From Maylandia zebra (taxonomy: Eukaryota > Chordata > Actinopteri > Cichliformes > Cichlidae), in contig NC_135179.1 in assembly GCF_041146795.1 (NCBI RefSeq), positions 26,771,047-26,835,046 on the forward strand: 64,000 nt of DNA, given 5' to 3'. The notes under the pieces are model-generated. The model ran no database searches, was not told the origin of the DNA, and saw only the letters and a program-made list of their open reading frames with translations. The position numbers were made by a program, and so were the translations under genes. The first letter of the stretch is position 1. Every line of letters starts with the position of its first letter. Shown here in pieces: positions 22,650-35,325 of this stretch.

Positions 22650-23595
22650 TGTTTATGAGTGTCGTTTTATTTGCATGGTTTTATTCTGTTTCTGTTGCAT
22701 GGTTTTTAGTGTTTTATGTGACATGGTTTTTATCCACTGTGGACTGGCTGCACATGGGACAAATTAGCTGATAGGGACCACCTGCTGAGGCAGGGGTGTG
22801 TCCAGAGGTGGCCTATCAGCTGTGTAAAGACCTTTTAAAAACAGGCTAGCTGAGCACTGAAGGGGAGAGGCCCCAGACTGGAAGGTTAACATGAGATGGC
22901 CAGCATGACGCGGCGACCCAGTCCTGGCCTCATGGAATGGCAACAGTAAGAGACAACGCGTGTGATCGGCAGCAGGGCAGAGGTTTACCTCTGCCTGCAT
23001 TTGTGAGTAGGGTCTCTACTGTTGTTTACTGGGTGCAGCTGGATTGGGAGAGGGTCGCCAGGGCCGCTTCTGGAACCATTGTTCTGGCCCCTATTTGTCA
23101 TTTTACAGGACACTGATGCAAGGGGAGCTGTGGCGATGGTCGCATGATGGATTCGGGTGCAGAACACAAGCCGGGCTGGGAAGTGATGGGCCAGTGGAAG
23201 GACAAGAAGATGGGAGGCTCTTTCTTGTCTGTCGAAGACGAGGCTGGCGTGGACTCTGCTCTAAAGAAGGAATTCCTGGCCTGCTGATGGACCCATAATG
23301 AACATGTGGCATAATTATAGCAAGGTGGGTTTTAGTGAATGTAGAAAATGGTAGTTTTACGGGTTTTAGAATTGTTTTATTTAGTTTTAGTAGATTGACA
23401 ACATTTTATTACGTACATTTTAAGGGTGTTTTTATTTGTGCTCCCTGGCCTAGTAATAAACTGTTTCTGATCAGACCTGCTTCCTCTCTGTGCCCGTGGT
23501 ATCTGACTCGCTTGCTCCCCCTTGTATTTTAAAGAATCTTTCTTTTTAGCGTGACATTCTGGCGCGACCGCTTTAGTGTCGTTGCGTGTTACATG
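22650..23595 (+). mobile_element. Possible LTR or LTR-retroelement fragment
   Basis: The stretch shows LTR-like parts in order: a TATA-like ttttaaaaac near 22835, a GC-richer middle, and a polyadenylation signal aataaa at 23455-23460. After that come T/C-rich sequence and an end near gacattctggcgcgaccgc (~23560), where tggcgcgacc could be a tRNA primer-binding site. I found no matching second copy and no gag/pol. Borders are guesses. Confidence 0.3.
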
Positions 23596-24889
23596 CTGGT
23601 ATTCATTTTGAAAATAATCCCATAATTAGGAAGGTTTTAAATGTTTGGGGATGTGATTGGCTTCACTGACGTGCTTGGTCTGAAGCGACTGACTGGGCAC
23701 AGCAGGTCAGGAGGCTTGTTCACGGGTAAATCCAAGTCACATTCAAACAGTTTCAATTGCAGTGTAATGTAAAGCCTGCAATCATGCGTCATCTGTTGGT
23801 GAAGTAGCCAGGAGTTTTTCCACAAACAGCTTTGCTGTTCCTTAGCAATCATTCGAATCAGTTTTCCATTCACTGTTATTACAGCTTCTTCTGTTAATTG
23901 TACAAACAGTCCCTCAATGAAGTCTAATATTCATTTTTGTTTCAGTAAGTAAATGTTTGTGCATCTTCCTTTATGGTTTACACTTTATCTACCTCAATCC
24001 CACTAACCAGAAAAGATGGCCTGACCATAAAGCTATTTTTCGAACTTTATTTGTCTCCAATGTGTGAACCAATGCGTGCCACCATCAGACAGCTGAGATC
24101 ACAGCACTTCACTTCAGAGTTTAGAAAATGAAGTGTAACCAAGTTCTTGTTTTTCAGCTTAAAGAACACGAGGAGTGTCTGCTGTGTACATGGCACATTC
24201 AGCCTGTACCTGCTTTAGCGGTGACTATGCTTTGGAGAATTTTTGTATTTGTTCTCAATGATTGATGCATATCCTGAAGGTACATAAAGTACAAGCTGCA
24301 AAAGCACTTAGATCATTTTCCATGACTAAGAAACGGTGAGTGAGCTGATAGTGATGTGTTGGGGCTTGGGTTTGTAAGGGCAGCTATCTTTGCTAGTAAG
24401 CTACTGATGACCCAGACTATGGTTACATTCCAGGAGGGATGTTAGTGACTCAAACGCCTCTGAACAGGAACACAGTGTTTGGAGCAGAGATAATTGGTGG
24501 GTCGTTAAAAACGTAATCCTGTTACTGGATTATGTTTCTCATGACATGAGAGTTATACTGTAAATGTGTACATTTTATCAGATTTCATTGTACCTGCATT
24601 GCCAAAAGCACTCATACATTACACGTTTATAACTGACTAGTGCATCTATAAAATAACAGAAAGTGTCCCAGTGGACGTTTGGTCTTTTCCTTTCCCTCTC
24701 TTTATGTTATTATCACTTCACTTCTCTTTTGCTAACCTGGCCTTCACCCCCTGTCAGCTCCAGTATAATAAGCGCAGAGATAATCATAATGAATAATAGA
24801 TAAAATAAATAAATAGAATAAAAAGAGAAGCCTATAGAGAGTCTATAGTGCTGCTATGAACTCCCTTTAGAAGCAATGAACCCTTAAGA
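23596..24889. other. Intergenic, nothing recognised
   Basis: AT-rich spacer without a supported gene, RNA or repeat that I can name. Confidence 0.5.
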
Positions 24890-25020
24890 AACAGCCCAAA
24901 GAGACCACATGGGACCACCCTCCTGTAGGCCCACCACCTGCCAGAGGCGCCGTAGGGGACGGGTGCACTGTCAGGGGCAGAGCCTCTGGATGGCCAATCC
25001 CTGGCTATCTAGGCTGGCTA
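24890..25020 (+). mobile_element. LINE 5' region fragment
   Basis: The sequence gcccaaagagaccacatggg, accaccctcctgtaggcccaccacctgcc and cgtaggggacgggtgcactgt follows the region just before the endonuclease domain of a common teleost non-LTR retrotransposon. Only ~130 bp remain and no long frame is left. Confidence 0.5.
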
Positions 25021-25506
25021 TTTAATAATTTAAATCATGGAATGTTGATTTGAATTTGTAAAAATAAATATTGTAAAAAAAAAATCTTTCAAAATTTAAT
25101 TCACAAGGATATTTTTAAACATTTTATATTAATTACACACAAAGCTAAATATTTCAAGGCTTTTTTTTTGAGAGATGATAATGGCTTATAGTTTATGGAA
25201 ATCCCAAATCCAGTCCAGGGTCTCAAATTACTAAAGATCCAATGTAGATTTTGGACATTTCTCATTTACAATACAGAAAAGTCCAACTTGTGCATTGACT
25301 TTGGACGTGATCAAACACTGGACCAACAATGCAAGAAGATGAGATGGCACAGACTGCAAAAACTTCACACGGGATTGCAAACACTTTGGATTCAGTGTCT
25401 CTCCAATCTTTCTCTGAAAGACTAGTCCAGAGAAGAAGCCTCCGACGCTCTAACTGGTTTAGGAGTTGGTTGACTCTTAAAACAGATATGGTTTTTGTTG
25501 CAGAGC

Positions 25507-25541
25507 CATTAGCCTTTCAGAACAGCTCTGAAAGGCTAATG
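25507..25541. repeat. Perfect 15-bp-arm hairpin
   Basis: CATTAGCCTTTCAGA (25507-25521), loop ACAGC, then the exact reverse complement TCTGAAAGGCTAATG (25527-25541). Confidence 0.9.
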
Positions 25542-25837
25542 TTTCCCAAAAAACACCTTTTTCTTAATTTGCAGTGTGTTTGACCTCTCACCATAGAAAA
25601 GACTTACTGTGCCTTTCCCTACTCATGGAGAGTGTTTATGACCGCCTGGAAAACTTTCAAGTGTTCTCCATGATCAGGGTTTTATGTATGGAATTAGACT
25701 GAGGGATGCACCATGTTTATGCCTTTTGAATAGTTAGAAGCTGATACTCAAAATGTTTTTCAATAATGTGAGATACTGGATTTATAACTACAACAAATAA
25801 AGGCATGAAATATTTTACTTGAGAAAGGTTTATGGAA

Positions 25838-26030
25838 TATACAGTCCAGACCAAAAGTTTGCGACCACTTGAAAAATGGCAAAAAAAACATAATTTGCAT
25901 GGCTGGATCTTAACAAGGTTCCAAGTAGAGCTTCAACATGCAACAAAAAGAAATGAGCATGCAAATTATTGAAAACTTTTTTTTGATATTCTACATTGTT
26001 GAGATGCACAAGTATTTGTGGATGAATCTT
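25838..26030 (+). mobile_element. Tc1/mariner-like terminal fragment
   Basis: tatacagtccagaccaaaag followed by tttgcgaccacttgaaaaatggc and ggctggatcttaacaaggtt resembles a terminus shared by teleost Tc1-like elements (TA + CAGTCCAGACCAAAAGTTT). I did not find the opposite terminus or transposase nearby. Confidence 0.5.
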
Positions 26031-28100
26031 AACCCCTTACAAAATTGTATATTTTTTTTACTTAATTACTTTTAACATTTTTTGTGCTAATTTTTAAATA
26101 ATTAATTAAAAATGCCCAAGGCTGAAGGTTCCTTCCATCTTCATGGTCAGTCACAGATATACAAAAAACAGGTAGACAATCCATTTTTAGGAAATATGTC
26201 AAGTGATGCATGGGGGTAGGCGGGATATGCAGGCTGTGACACACACTGAATTTTATTCCATTATCCTCTGCCACCAGGGTTCTTCTCTCTCTTTCACAGA
26301 GAGTTCCAGTTGAGGTGCATTGCTTTCTTTCTCAGGGTGGGACAGCAGTTGCCTTAACACAGTTAAGTGCTTGTAAAAACATACAGACCATAGTGACTGC
26401 CTTGTTGTGTGAAGGTGAAATCACGCCATACAGTATTTAAATGAGGTCCACTCAAACCCTCTGGTTTACAACACAATGGATCCACAAAGAAACAAACATA
26501 CTGAGCACGTAGCGTTCCCATCAACACCCTAATTACACGATTCTTGGATCATTACTGGGTTTCGATTTCATATGTTGCGTGTTCCTGCGTTCCCATGAAT
26601 TACACTTACACTACAGCTGAGGGATTGCAGCAGATGTTGACATCAATTAGCAACGAACAAACATGCGAAAACAAAGGTGTGTCACAAAGTTCTGAGGAAA
26701 GTGTTAAATTCAGCAGGCGCATGTAAACATTGAGACTTTACACACCACGGTGGGAAGCTGTCAGTGCCACTCTCAGCAGCCTGATAATTACCAAACACTA
26801 TTTTAGTTGCACTGGCAGGAGACACCTGGCTCCACTGTCACTAAAAAGGCCTCGATGCCCAAGTGAGGCAGGGTACGTTTGAACATTTGGTAAAGATATG
26901 CAGCTGGTTTATTTGTAAGAGTTACTTTAACCAAGTAGAGTAACAGTAGCAATAACAGATATTACTATTCTCTGGCAGGTACCTGCAAATTAAAGCATAA
27001 ATGCACATTTTTTAAAATAATTGCATAGGAGGCCTGCCTGACCTACTGGTTCAGGGGGCTCAGGGAACTTTAAAAAAAACAAAAAAGAGTGGTGCCAACA
27101 AGAAACATTGATTAACTCCTTGGACATGCAAAACTGACAAAAAACGAGAGGAAGATGCCAAACAACTACTAAGAGATGAAAACAAATCCTCTGACTGAAA
27201 TACACATTTACAATTATTCAAACAGGAAATTAACCTCTTAAGCCCCAACGGCCCCTGAAATGGGGGTTAACTATAAATGATGGATGTGACTAAAAAGACA
27301 TTCTGTGCCTTTGTGTGTGCATGCATGCTGTTCTCTCTCCAGCTGTAGGACTGAGAGCCACTCGAATTGTGCTTCAATCTTTTTTCTTCCATGGAGCAGC
27401 AGCTTTCCGACTTCCTGTTTCAACTGGACTGATGGCTTGAATGCCTCAAGCTATACAATTGGATTCAAGTGTTGCACTTGAGTCTAGTTTTGAGGTACTT
27501 CTTCAATTTTCAGACTCCAATACATTTCAAAAGGACTTGTTCCTCTGCATTTACAGGGCACCTGCAGTGCTTTAAAATAAAAGTCTAATGAATATTAAGT
27601 CAAACACTGAGAAAACTTACATGCTGGCTGATTTTTAAACACTACTGACAGACATTAACCTTATAAAAGTTTATTATTTAAGCAGCACCTGTGTCCCAGC
27701 TGTGTCCGGTAATCATTTTGCAATCAATTTTTTCTGTGTTGGGGCAATGAGGTGACTAACTTGAACTCAGGACAACAGCAAGTAGGTCCTGCTGCCTTTA
27801 AGAAGAATAAAATAGAGTAAATAATAATCAGAACCATAATCATGTGTTACTGTGCTCTCTCTTGTTTAAGCTGACATGTTTAATGGACCTGAATATCACT
27901 ACTGATGATAAGTATTAAAAAAGTTTTATGAAAGAGCAGCTTAACAACAAGAAAAAAAAAATGCTAAAGAAAATCACATATTTACATAAACAAGAACAGG
28001 AACATGAACAACTAGATGTGACATTACATATCTCAATGCATATTGACTTTACTCACTATTTTAAATAACATTGCATTGTATGTTCCTTTAATGCACTTGT
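26031..28100. other. Intergenic, nothing recognised
   Basis: AT-rich sequence. Short open frames are present on both strands, but none has domain features or splice context. Confidence 0.5.
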
Positions 28101-28102
28101 TT

Positions 28103-28144
28103 TATACAAGTGTATATATAATATATTATATATACACTTGTATA
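28103..28144. repeat. Perfect 42-bp palindrome
   Basis: From TATACAAGTGTATATATAAT at the left, the second half is its exact reverse complement with no spacer. It opens a (TA)n tract that runs to 28203. Confidence 0.9.
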
Positions 28145-28150
28145 TACATA

Positions 28151-28203
<53 letters not shown>
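28145..28203. repeat. (TA)n microsatellite
   Basis: Alternating TA for about 50 bp, with a few interruptions on the left, between two inverted repeats. Confidence 0.95.
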
Positions 28204-28206
<3 letters not shown>

Positions 28207-28232
28207 AATTGTGATTGCAACACAATTGGCAT
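28202..28232. repeat. Perfect 12-bp-arm hairpin
   Basis: ATGCCAATTGTG, loop ATTGCAA, then CACAATTGGCAT. It closes the (TA)n tract on the right. Confidence 0.9.
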
Positions 28233-31114
28233 TTAAATCTAGTGGAGATTTTATTGTTCTTTCAAAACTCTTTTTATTTTGTACCTGTTTTTATGTGTTA
28301 GGACTGACTCATTATATTCTGTGCACTACAGCGGGTCTCTGCTCTGTGCACTGTCCCTGCCAAGTACACTAGCTGAATTTTAAAAATAGATTTTATATAT
28401 AATGCTTCTTAATATTTACTTTTTTGTGGATTCGCAAGCTACCATGCAGGGAGATAATCCCTTTTGGTTAAGCAGATAATTAGAGCAGTAATAAGTTCAA
28501 ACTATGCTTCACCATTCTGCAGAAACACACACATATAATGGTTTGTCATCTGCGAGTCTCCTTAATAATGTTTTTTTGCTCAGTTTTTATTCTAAACGTT
28601 TTATAACTCAATATAAACTCAGTATCGCACGTCATTTTAAAACACAGAAACCACCCGAGTACAAGAACAAAAGACTGTTGAATCTGCTTTGTGTTGTTGC
28701 CTTCAGATAACAGATGACAAATATTCGAACCGAGCCTACACCCATGAAACTCGGTGTTTGCATACCTTTAGGGAGCACGCAAAACCTCGATAAGTTCATA
28801 TTTAGGCCAACCAAGAAAATATTACTTGGCCACTCATTGATTGTGCTGATCTCAGCCTCCTGTTGTCCTGTTACCCTCCTGAGGCTCACACAGACATTCC
28901 TCTGACTCTGCCCCACTGAGGTAAGCTCTTCTAAGGCTTTTAACTAAAATCTTGATATGCATGCAAGCAGCATTCATCTGATGTCGTGGAGTCTTAATAG
29001 CTGCTTCTGAAAGATTCCTCATTAGATATCGCACCGCCCTGCAAATCCTCCCCTCCCTCGCTCGATCTTTTCGTGAGAAGAAGGCGCAACAGAGAGCTGT
29101 CCGGGCAGAGCTCCACACGTGATGGTTGCAGTGTAACAATAACTCTCCGACAGCTCATCTTACCATCTTACCTGCTCCTGTCTAGTGAGCATAAATCAGA
29201 CACAGGCTACAAGCATTTGCAAAACAGGGAGTTTGTGCTGTTAAAAGGGAATGAATGCATTTAAATATATTTTAAAAAATCCTGATGCAAATTTCAAAAG
29301 CCCTTCGAAAGTATTTGTGGCTGCAGAGCAAATGTCTCAGCAGGCGTGTTTGCGTGCATACATGAAAGCAGGAGTTGAAGATTACAGAGCATTGCGTGCT
29401 GCTGCAACCTTGTCCATCCAGTTTGGTATGTTTCATTCAGCCTGACACACACACTCAATTACCTGGTTATAAACAGGAATGTAAACTACAAGGAATGTCG
29501 ACGAAAAAAACCCCCTACAGGACAGAACACAGGGACTTTTATGAATGGGAAAAAAAGCTGTTCTCACATACCATTCATAAATTTGCTTCGATGCACTCGC
29601 AAGACAATCCAAGCCTGCAGAGAGAGGCTAATACAATAAGCTGTATTGTTGTGATATTAAAATTACTCAGTGTCAGTTTTGGGGGAAATTACATCTTACA
29701 ATCTAAAACAAATAAAAATAACCCGAAGTTGCGACAGATATTTTTCATCTGCTGATCAAGTTGCTTGTGTGCTGTAAATGCACTCATTTGAATGTTCTTC
29801 CTGCTTGTAAAAGTTATCTGAGGCTGTCACAGCACATCGAAGTCTCACTGAGACGGAGTTAATCCAGAGTGACAGGCCAGATTTTCACCTCTCTGCCAGA
29901 GTACCAAAGCCATGACAACATTTTCTCTTTTCTTTTTTGTTCCACCGAGACAAAAGTCAAACAAACAAACAGTCCCATACAATCCTAGTGGTGCTTTATG
30001 CTCCTTGACAACCAACCGGCAGAGGTTTCGATGGGAGTTGATGCAGCAGCACAGGAAGTTATGTCACAAAGGCTCTGAAAAAGATGCTTCTGCTCAACCT
30101 ATTACAATTCACATGATTTTGTAAATGGAGGATTGCCAGACCTGCTTTAAGGTCTCAGTGGGAACACAACAGAAAGAAATTCTCAGTGTTCTCAGTGGAT
30201 GTGCTGCAGCGCACTACAACCAGGCACTTATTGAATAAAATGGCAGTTAGAGGTCCTTCTGCCAATCCAGACAAGAGGAGAAGATTCAGTTCAACTAAAT
30301 GAGTACCCAACAACGCCACTAATTAGAGTTCAGTCTGAATTAGTAGAGCATGTCGAGAAACACTCAAACAATGTTTGACATATATATACATCAATTAGAC
30401 CAATCAATCAACAGCAGTATTGTAAGTTCACCCCCGCAGTCACGAAGGTTTTACACAAAATTACGTGAACGTGTAAACTTGGTTTTTTGAGAATAAAGGA
30501 TGTTAAATGTTGAGAAGTGGTGTCTTAGAAAAACAAAACTAAGCTTGTGGTTTTACTCCAGCCTGCTCTCAGACAGGAACTAAACATCAAAGGATATTAC
30601 AAGCATAAGACTGTGTTACAGTGAATTTAACTTTTTAGGTAAAAAAGCAACACTGGGGGCAACAAAGCAAACACTGATAGTCATCTTGCGATGATAAGGT
30701 TGTTTTTGTTCACAAACTCTTGTCTGTCGGCACATCCAGAAGACGTGTAGTAACCCAGACACCTGACAAATGTGCTACAGACTCTCACTCGAGCCATATT
30801 CTGGCCTCCTCCACCTCTGAGGAACATCCTGTATTTTGGCTAACTGCTGTTAAACCAACAGAATCCAGCAGTTTATTTGGGATTTCCCTCAAAAACGAGC
30901 GTGTTTTTGAAAATAACACTGATGAGCACTGTGAGACTGAACCAAACTCTATGAAGCACAGAGCATGTGGGTTATAGAACCAACACAACATGCTGAAAGA
31001 TGCCAAAATGTCTTGTAGAGCTAAAGGTACAGCTGCAGTCATTTCATAATTATTACACATAATCATCTGATTATTTGTTAACAGACAATAATATATTCAC
31101 TCAAATAAAGTAAA
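28233..31114. other. Intergenic, nothing recognised
   Basis: No gene is supported. Moderately GC-richer patches near 29000-29150 could be conserved non-coding sequence, but I see no motif that proves it. Confidence 0.5.
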
Positions 31115-31119
31115 GCACG

Positions 31120-31182
<63 letters not shown>

Positions 31183-31189
31183 ACATGCA
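31115..31189. repeat. (CA)n microsatellite
   Basis: About 30 CA units preceded by gcacgcacgc, with a few imperfect units at the right end. Confidence 0.95.
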
Positions 31190-31495
31190 CAATGCTGATT
31201 CTGGCCCCCTCCACCCTCCACATGCTGAGGAGCTCTGGTAGTTTTGACAATGTTGTGACAACACGATGAGGACATTATGCTTGAGAGCACTGTCACTGCT
31301 GTCTCACAGTCAGTTTGGATCTTTTCACCGTGTGTGTGGTTGTGTGTACATGTAAAAATGTTTCCTCCTAACACAACAGGTTCCTTTGTGGTACAGGGGC
31401 CAAATCCCCACTATTCTCTTATTGCTTTGACTCTCAAAGATCCGGGGTCGTGACTCTTAGTTTCAACTTTGGCTTTATTTCTACAACTTTGCTTC

Positions 31496-31725
31496 CCATA
31501 TGGAAAAGATATATATATATAAATCTTATAAAGTTTTTATCTGTCTTGTATGAAACTTGTATGAAAAGCATACAAGAGTGAAAACACATATAAGATCCCT
31601 TGAAAAATTATATAATGAAACTTGTATGTTTTGTATACTTACTAAAAAAATATATGAAAGTAATGAGAAAGTGGCCACTTTCATGAGTAAATCGTATATG
31701 TTTTTACTATTTCTTTTCCATATGG
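31496..31725. mobile_element. MITE-like element with 14-bp inverted termini
   Basis: CCATATGGAAAAGA at 31496-31509 is the exact reverse complement of TCTTTTCCATATGG at 31712-31725. The interior carries several cttgtatga and catacaag repeats in both orientations and a 16-bp palindrome GAAAGTGGCCACTTTC near 31667-31682. No clear target duplication is visible, so the superfamily is not assigned. Confidence 0.5.
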
Positions 31726-34219
31726 ATTTCCTTCTATTTAACTCCATTTACCTCATCTGCCGTTAGTGAAAATATACAACAGCTAAAATGAACACAGACC
31801 TTTTTGGATAACTAAACAAAAAGATAACTTTATAGTCATTCAGTGGCGTCTGGGCTTAACTTCTCTAGCCAATTAACTTCCTTAGAGACTCTTACTTCCT
31901 GCCACTTAAGTAAAGAGTTTTATGTTATACAGAAATTTATTAGACCACCTGTAATAAAAACAAGAAAGTACAAATATTTGAGAAATCTGTCAAAACTTCT
32001 TTCTTAAATTTATTTTTTACTAAATTCACTGAACTGATTTCCCTTTTTTATACCCAAAGTTAAGCCGACACACAAACAGCTTTCAACCACTAAACCTAAT
32101 TTTTCTGGTCAAGAATGCAAGTAATTAAATGTAATTTTGCATGTTAATTAAAGAAAAAATACTGGTAGATTAACCATTTCAGAAACATTAAAAATGATTT
32201 TGGTAAATTAACAATACCGTTAATTTAAGACAGATGGGCTGCACACTTTGTATATATTACAATATATTGAGTGGTGGGCAAATAAATCTGTTAAGCACGG
32301 TAGTAGCTTAACAGATTAACTCAAATTAGTTGCTCACAGTAGCTGTGAGGCTTTTGAATGATGAATTGAAGTTATCCAAACAGTGAATTTACATGTATTA
32401 AAATAATTAAATAATGATGGCTTGATTAAGAGCTCCTTTTGTTAAATTGACCACATTACACATACAAAAAGAGAATGTGCATACGTGAACTCAGATGATG
32501 TGTTTTGCTGTGTTGCTCTTTCTGTATTCCTCCACCCTTCCTTCTCTCAATAGAATCAGATCCACTGGGACTCTATTATATTTCTGTCAGGGGGTTTTTC
32601 AGTCTAAGGGGTAGGGTGTGGGTGGAGAGGAAGTAGTTTCCAGCTTAGGAAACAAACTACTTATTGCACGGTGGTATTTATTGCTCTTTGTAGGACTTTT
32701 TTAAAACTTGATGTACCACCCTCATCTATAAATGTTTGTCTAGATTCTTTATGTATTTGTTATACATCAATAATTCATGACATTTCATAGGGAAGAATAT
32801 AAAAATGCTGCGATCAATTGAATGAAAGTGTAAACAGTTAATATCAGTAAAAGGATTTAGGATATAGGATATATTTCCCAGCAATAAAAAACATTAAACA
32901 AAAGTTAAATAAAGTAAAATAATTATAGTAGACTAAAGCGGACAGTGAAACAAAACCAAAAACCATTTAACAGAACAAATGGGCAATGAATGTACATACA
33001 TGTTTCCATATACAGTACACAGGATTATATGTTAATGCTCACTGAAACATTTGTAACTGCACAACTTCACATATATGCCAGTAATTACTTGGACACTATT
33101 CTGTGATATTAAAAAATCTACATAAAAGAGCTGTGTTGCCTTTTTTATTTACCGTGCTGGACTTTTCTAGATTGACAGCATCTCCTGTGTTATCATGACG
33201 CCTGGATGAAAAGCTCACACATTTTAAATGAAGTGAATAAAGTGAAGTTTCAGACACAAAGAATCTGATGAGGAAAGCAGTTATAGACAGTTCAAACACT
33301 GCACAAGCTGATGAGGGAGGCGTCTGTGCATGATCCCCTTTTTACTTTGCCCAAATTCTTTTCTTTCTTTTCTGTTTGCTCGGTTGTTCTTCTAAATCTG
33401 CAAAAACGTGCTGCGCTGCGTGGACAGAGAACAGACACCTTAACAGAAACTAAGAATCAGTCGATAATTATTAACTCATGAAACAAAATTCAGAGACAGA
33501 ATGGCTGTTACTTAATTTTGTTTGAGCACACAAAAAGCAAATCCTTTCTGACTTCTAAAATTTGTATTTACTTCATTATGCATTATGCCCATGCCTGTGC
33601 TGAAGTACAGTTTGTAAGTGATGATATTCTTTGTTTTTCTCAACTGCCTGATGCCAGCAAAAAAAAAAAAACCTGAACTACTTCCATATGACTCCGTCTG
33701 ATAGACTGTGAGTGCTGCATCAGCAGGAACTGCGGGCCCAAAGGAAATACCAATCCCCTAATGAAACAATAAGCTAAGAATATACAGTTCAGAGCTTGAG
33801 TTCAGTATAATAGAGGATCTCATGTGGCTTCTTCCTGCTAGCCTCATGGCCCGGCACTGTCCTTGATGAACTGCACACAACTGTCTTTCGCATCAGCTGA
33901 TTTACAGAAAATGCAACACGATCTGTAAAATAACCTAAATTATGATCACACCAAATATTCAACATGCTCCTCACTACAAATCAATTCATGTCACTTTTAT
34001 ATTTACTTGCTCGAAGCATTTCAGAGTTTTGAATGTACATATTTCAGCCGTTCACTGGTTCCATTCATAATTCTGCCAAACAGCCCAAGCAAGTTTCAGG
34101 TCTACTTTACATGGTGTAATCATACATGTTCCCACTTTAACCGTTGTGTGATTAATACAAGTGATGTAATGATGTTGCTAATGCCCCAAAACAAAAATCC
34201 AGCCCTACTTCTGTAAGTA
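31726..34219. other. Intergenic, nothing recognised
   Basis: AT-rich spacer. No supported gene, RNA or named repeat. Confidence 0.5.
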
Positions 34220-34516
34220 TTGTTCCAGTACAATCAGTGCTTTATTTGTTCCAAGCGTCATCGCAATTACGAGCTAATACTTGTTCCGGGGTGTAATAAT
34301 TTCCAGCATCTTCGCCATGATTGTGTAGAACCAAACTACAGAAGGGTAGAGTCACTATTTTTCAGCTATTGGTATCCAGCCATTAGAAAGACATCGAGAA
34401 TCCCAGATAAAAGTAGCAGAAGGGTGTCCGTGGATGTCATAATACAGCCGAGCAGGCGACCTGTGAGACGACCTTCTGATTACATTTCTCAAAATGAACC
34501 CAGGATGTTCATCTAA
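34220..34516 (+). other. Unrecognised 98-codon open frame
   Basis: An ATG-to-stop frame of 98 codons with a basic C-terminal half (several RR and SRRP stretches) and four cysteines in the N-terminal part. I recognise no domain. There is no evident promoter or polyadenylation signal, and no splice partner was found. It may be chance, an exon of an unknown gene, or a transposon relic. Confidence 0.15.
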
Positions 34517-34859
34517 AAGCACAGTTTCTGTGAAACTTAAAAGCAGCTTTAAACACCAAAAAGTTTAAAAGAAGGAAGAAAAAGACAATCATTTCCACGG
34601 AAACCAATGTTCTGTCCGCACCATCCACCTTCTTGGGCAACAGATCATTTCAGTGTTGTGGCTGGGCATTTTATACACCCTTTGTTTTCACATGACTGGC
34701 AAAATATGTCACAGTTTAATGCTTCAGAGGACTGATGCTGGATTTGTTCGGGGTTTACCAGCCATGAAGACACAAACATAAGACAACAATGTAATGTGAT
34801 ACAAAGAATGAGAGCGTTTGCATAGCTTTGGTATGCTGCATTTGTCCTTTCAAAAACCA

Positions 34860-35060
34860 TGTTGTTAAATTGATAGGATGGAAATAAAAACCAGAAAGCA
34901 TGCCATTTTCTTTTTTTTAAAGCTTGAATTTGATGTCAGCAACACTTTTGAAAAATGTTGGGATAGGGACAAGTTCATACTGTGTTACACAACTTCTTCA
35001 TGGCTGCAGGCATCAGAGACGAGTAGGGCAAATTCAGTAGTTTTGAAAAGCCATTGTTGC
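34860..35060. repeat. Possible DNA-transposon-derived repeat
   Basis: Words gaaataaaaaccagaaagcatgccatttt and aaaaatgttgggatagggacaagttcat resemble a common teleost interspersed repeat (ttgggacagggacaagttca). Termini were not located. Confidence 0.35.
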
Positions 35061-35244
35061 TTCATACGGGATTTCAGCTTGTTTGCAGAAGCTCTGTGGC
35101 TGCTGGATGTGATAAAGTAAATGTAGAGGAACAGATGAAATGAAAGTATGAATCAGCTCATTATTGTCACAGTAAACAATCCAAATATTAGACTGGCACA
35201 TCCTTCATTTCCATGACAGAATCATATCTATTTCCATTTTCACC

Positions 35245-35325
35245 CAAGTCACTTGGATGAGTGACGAAATGTTTCTCCCACTGAAAACGCTACGTCCAGA
35301 TGAACAGAATCAACCTTTGGAGATC
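35245..35325. repeat. Teleost interspersed repeat fragment
   Basis: caagtcacttggatgagtga, cgaaatgtttctcccactga and gtccagatgaacagaatcaacc form a motif I remember as a frequent fish repeat, possibly a Penelope- or LINE-type 3' end. Only the fragment is present. Confidence 0.4.

Noticed and set aside
23044-23298. 84-codon frame rich in Gly/Trp
   Set aside because: It lies inside the putative LTR-like block and shows no domain; most likely chance in GC-richer repeat DNA.
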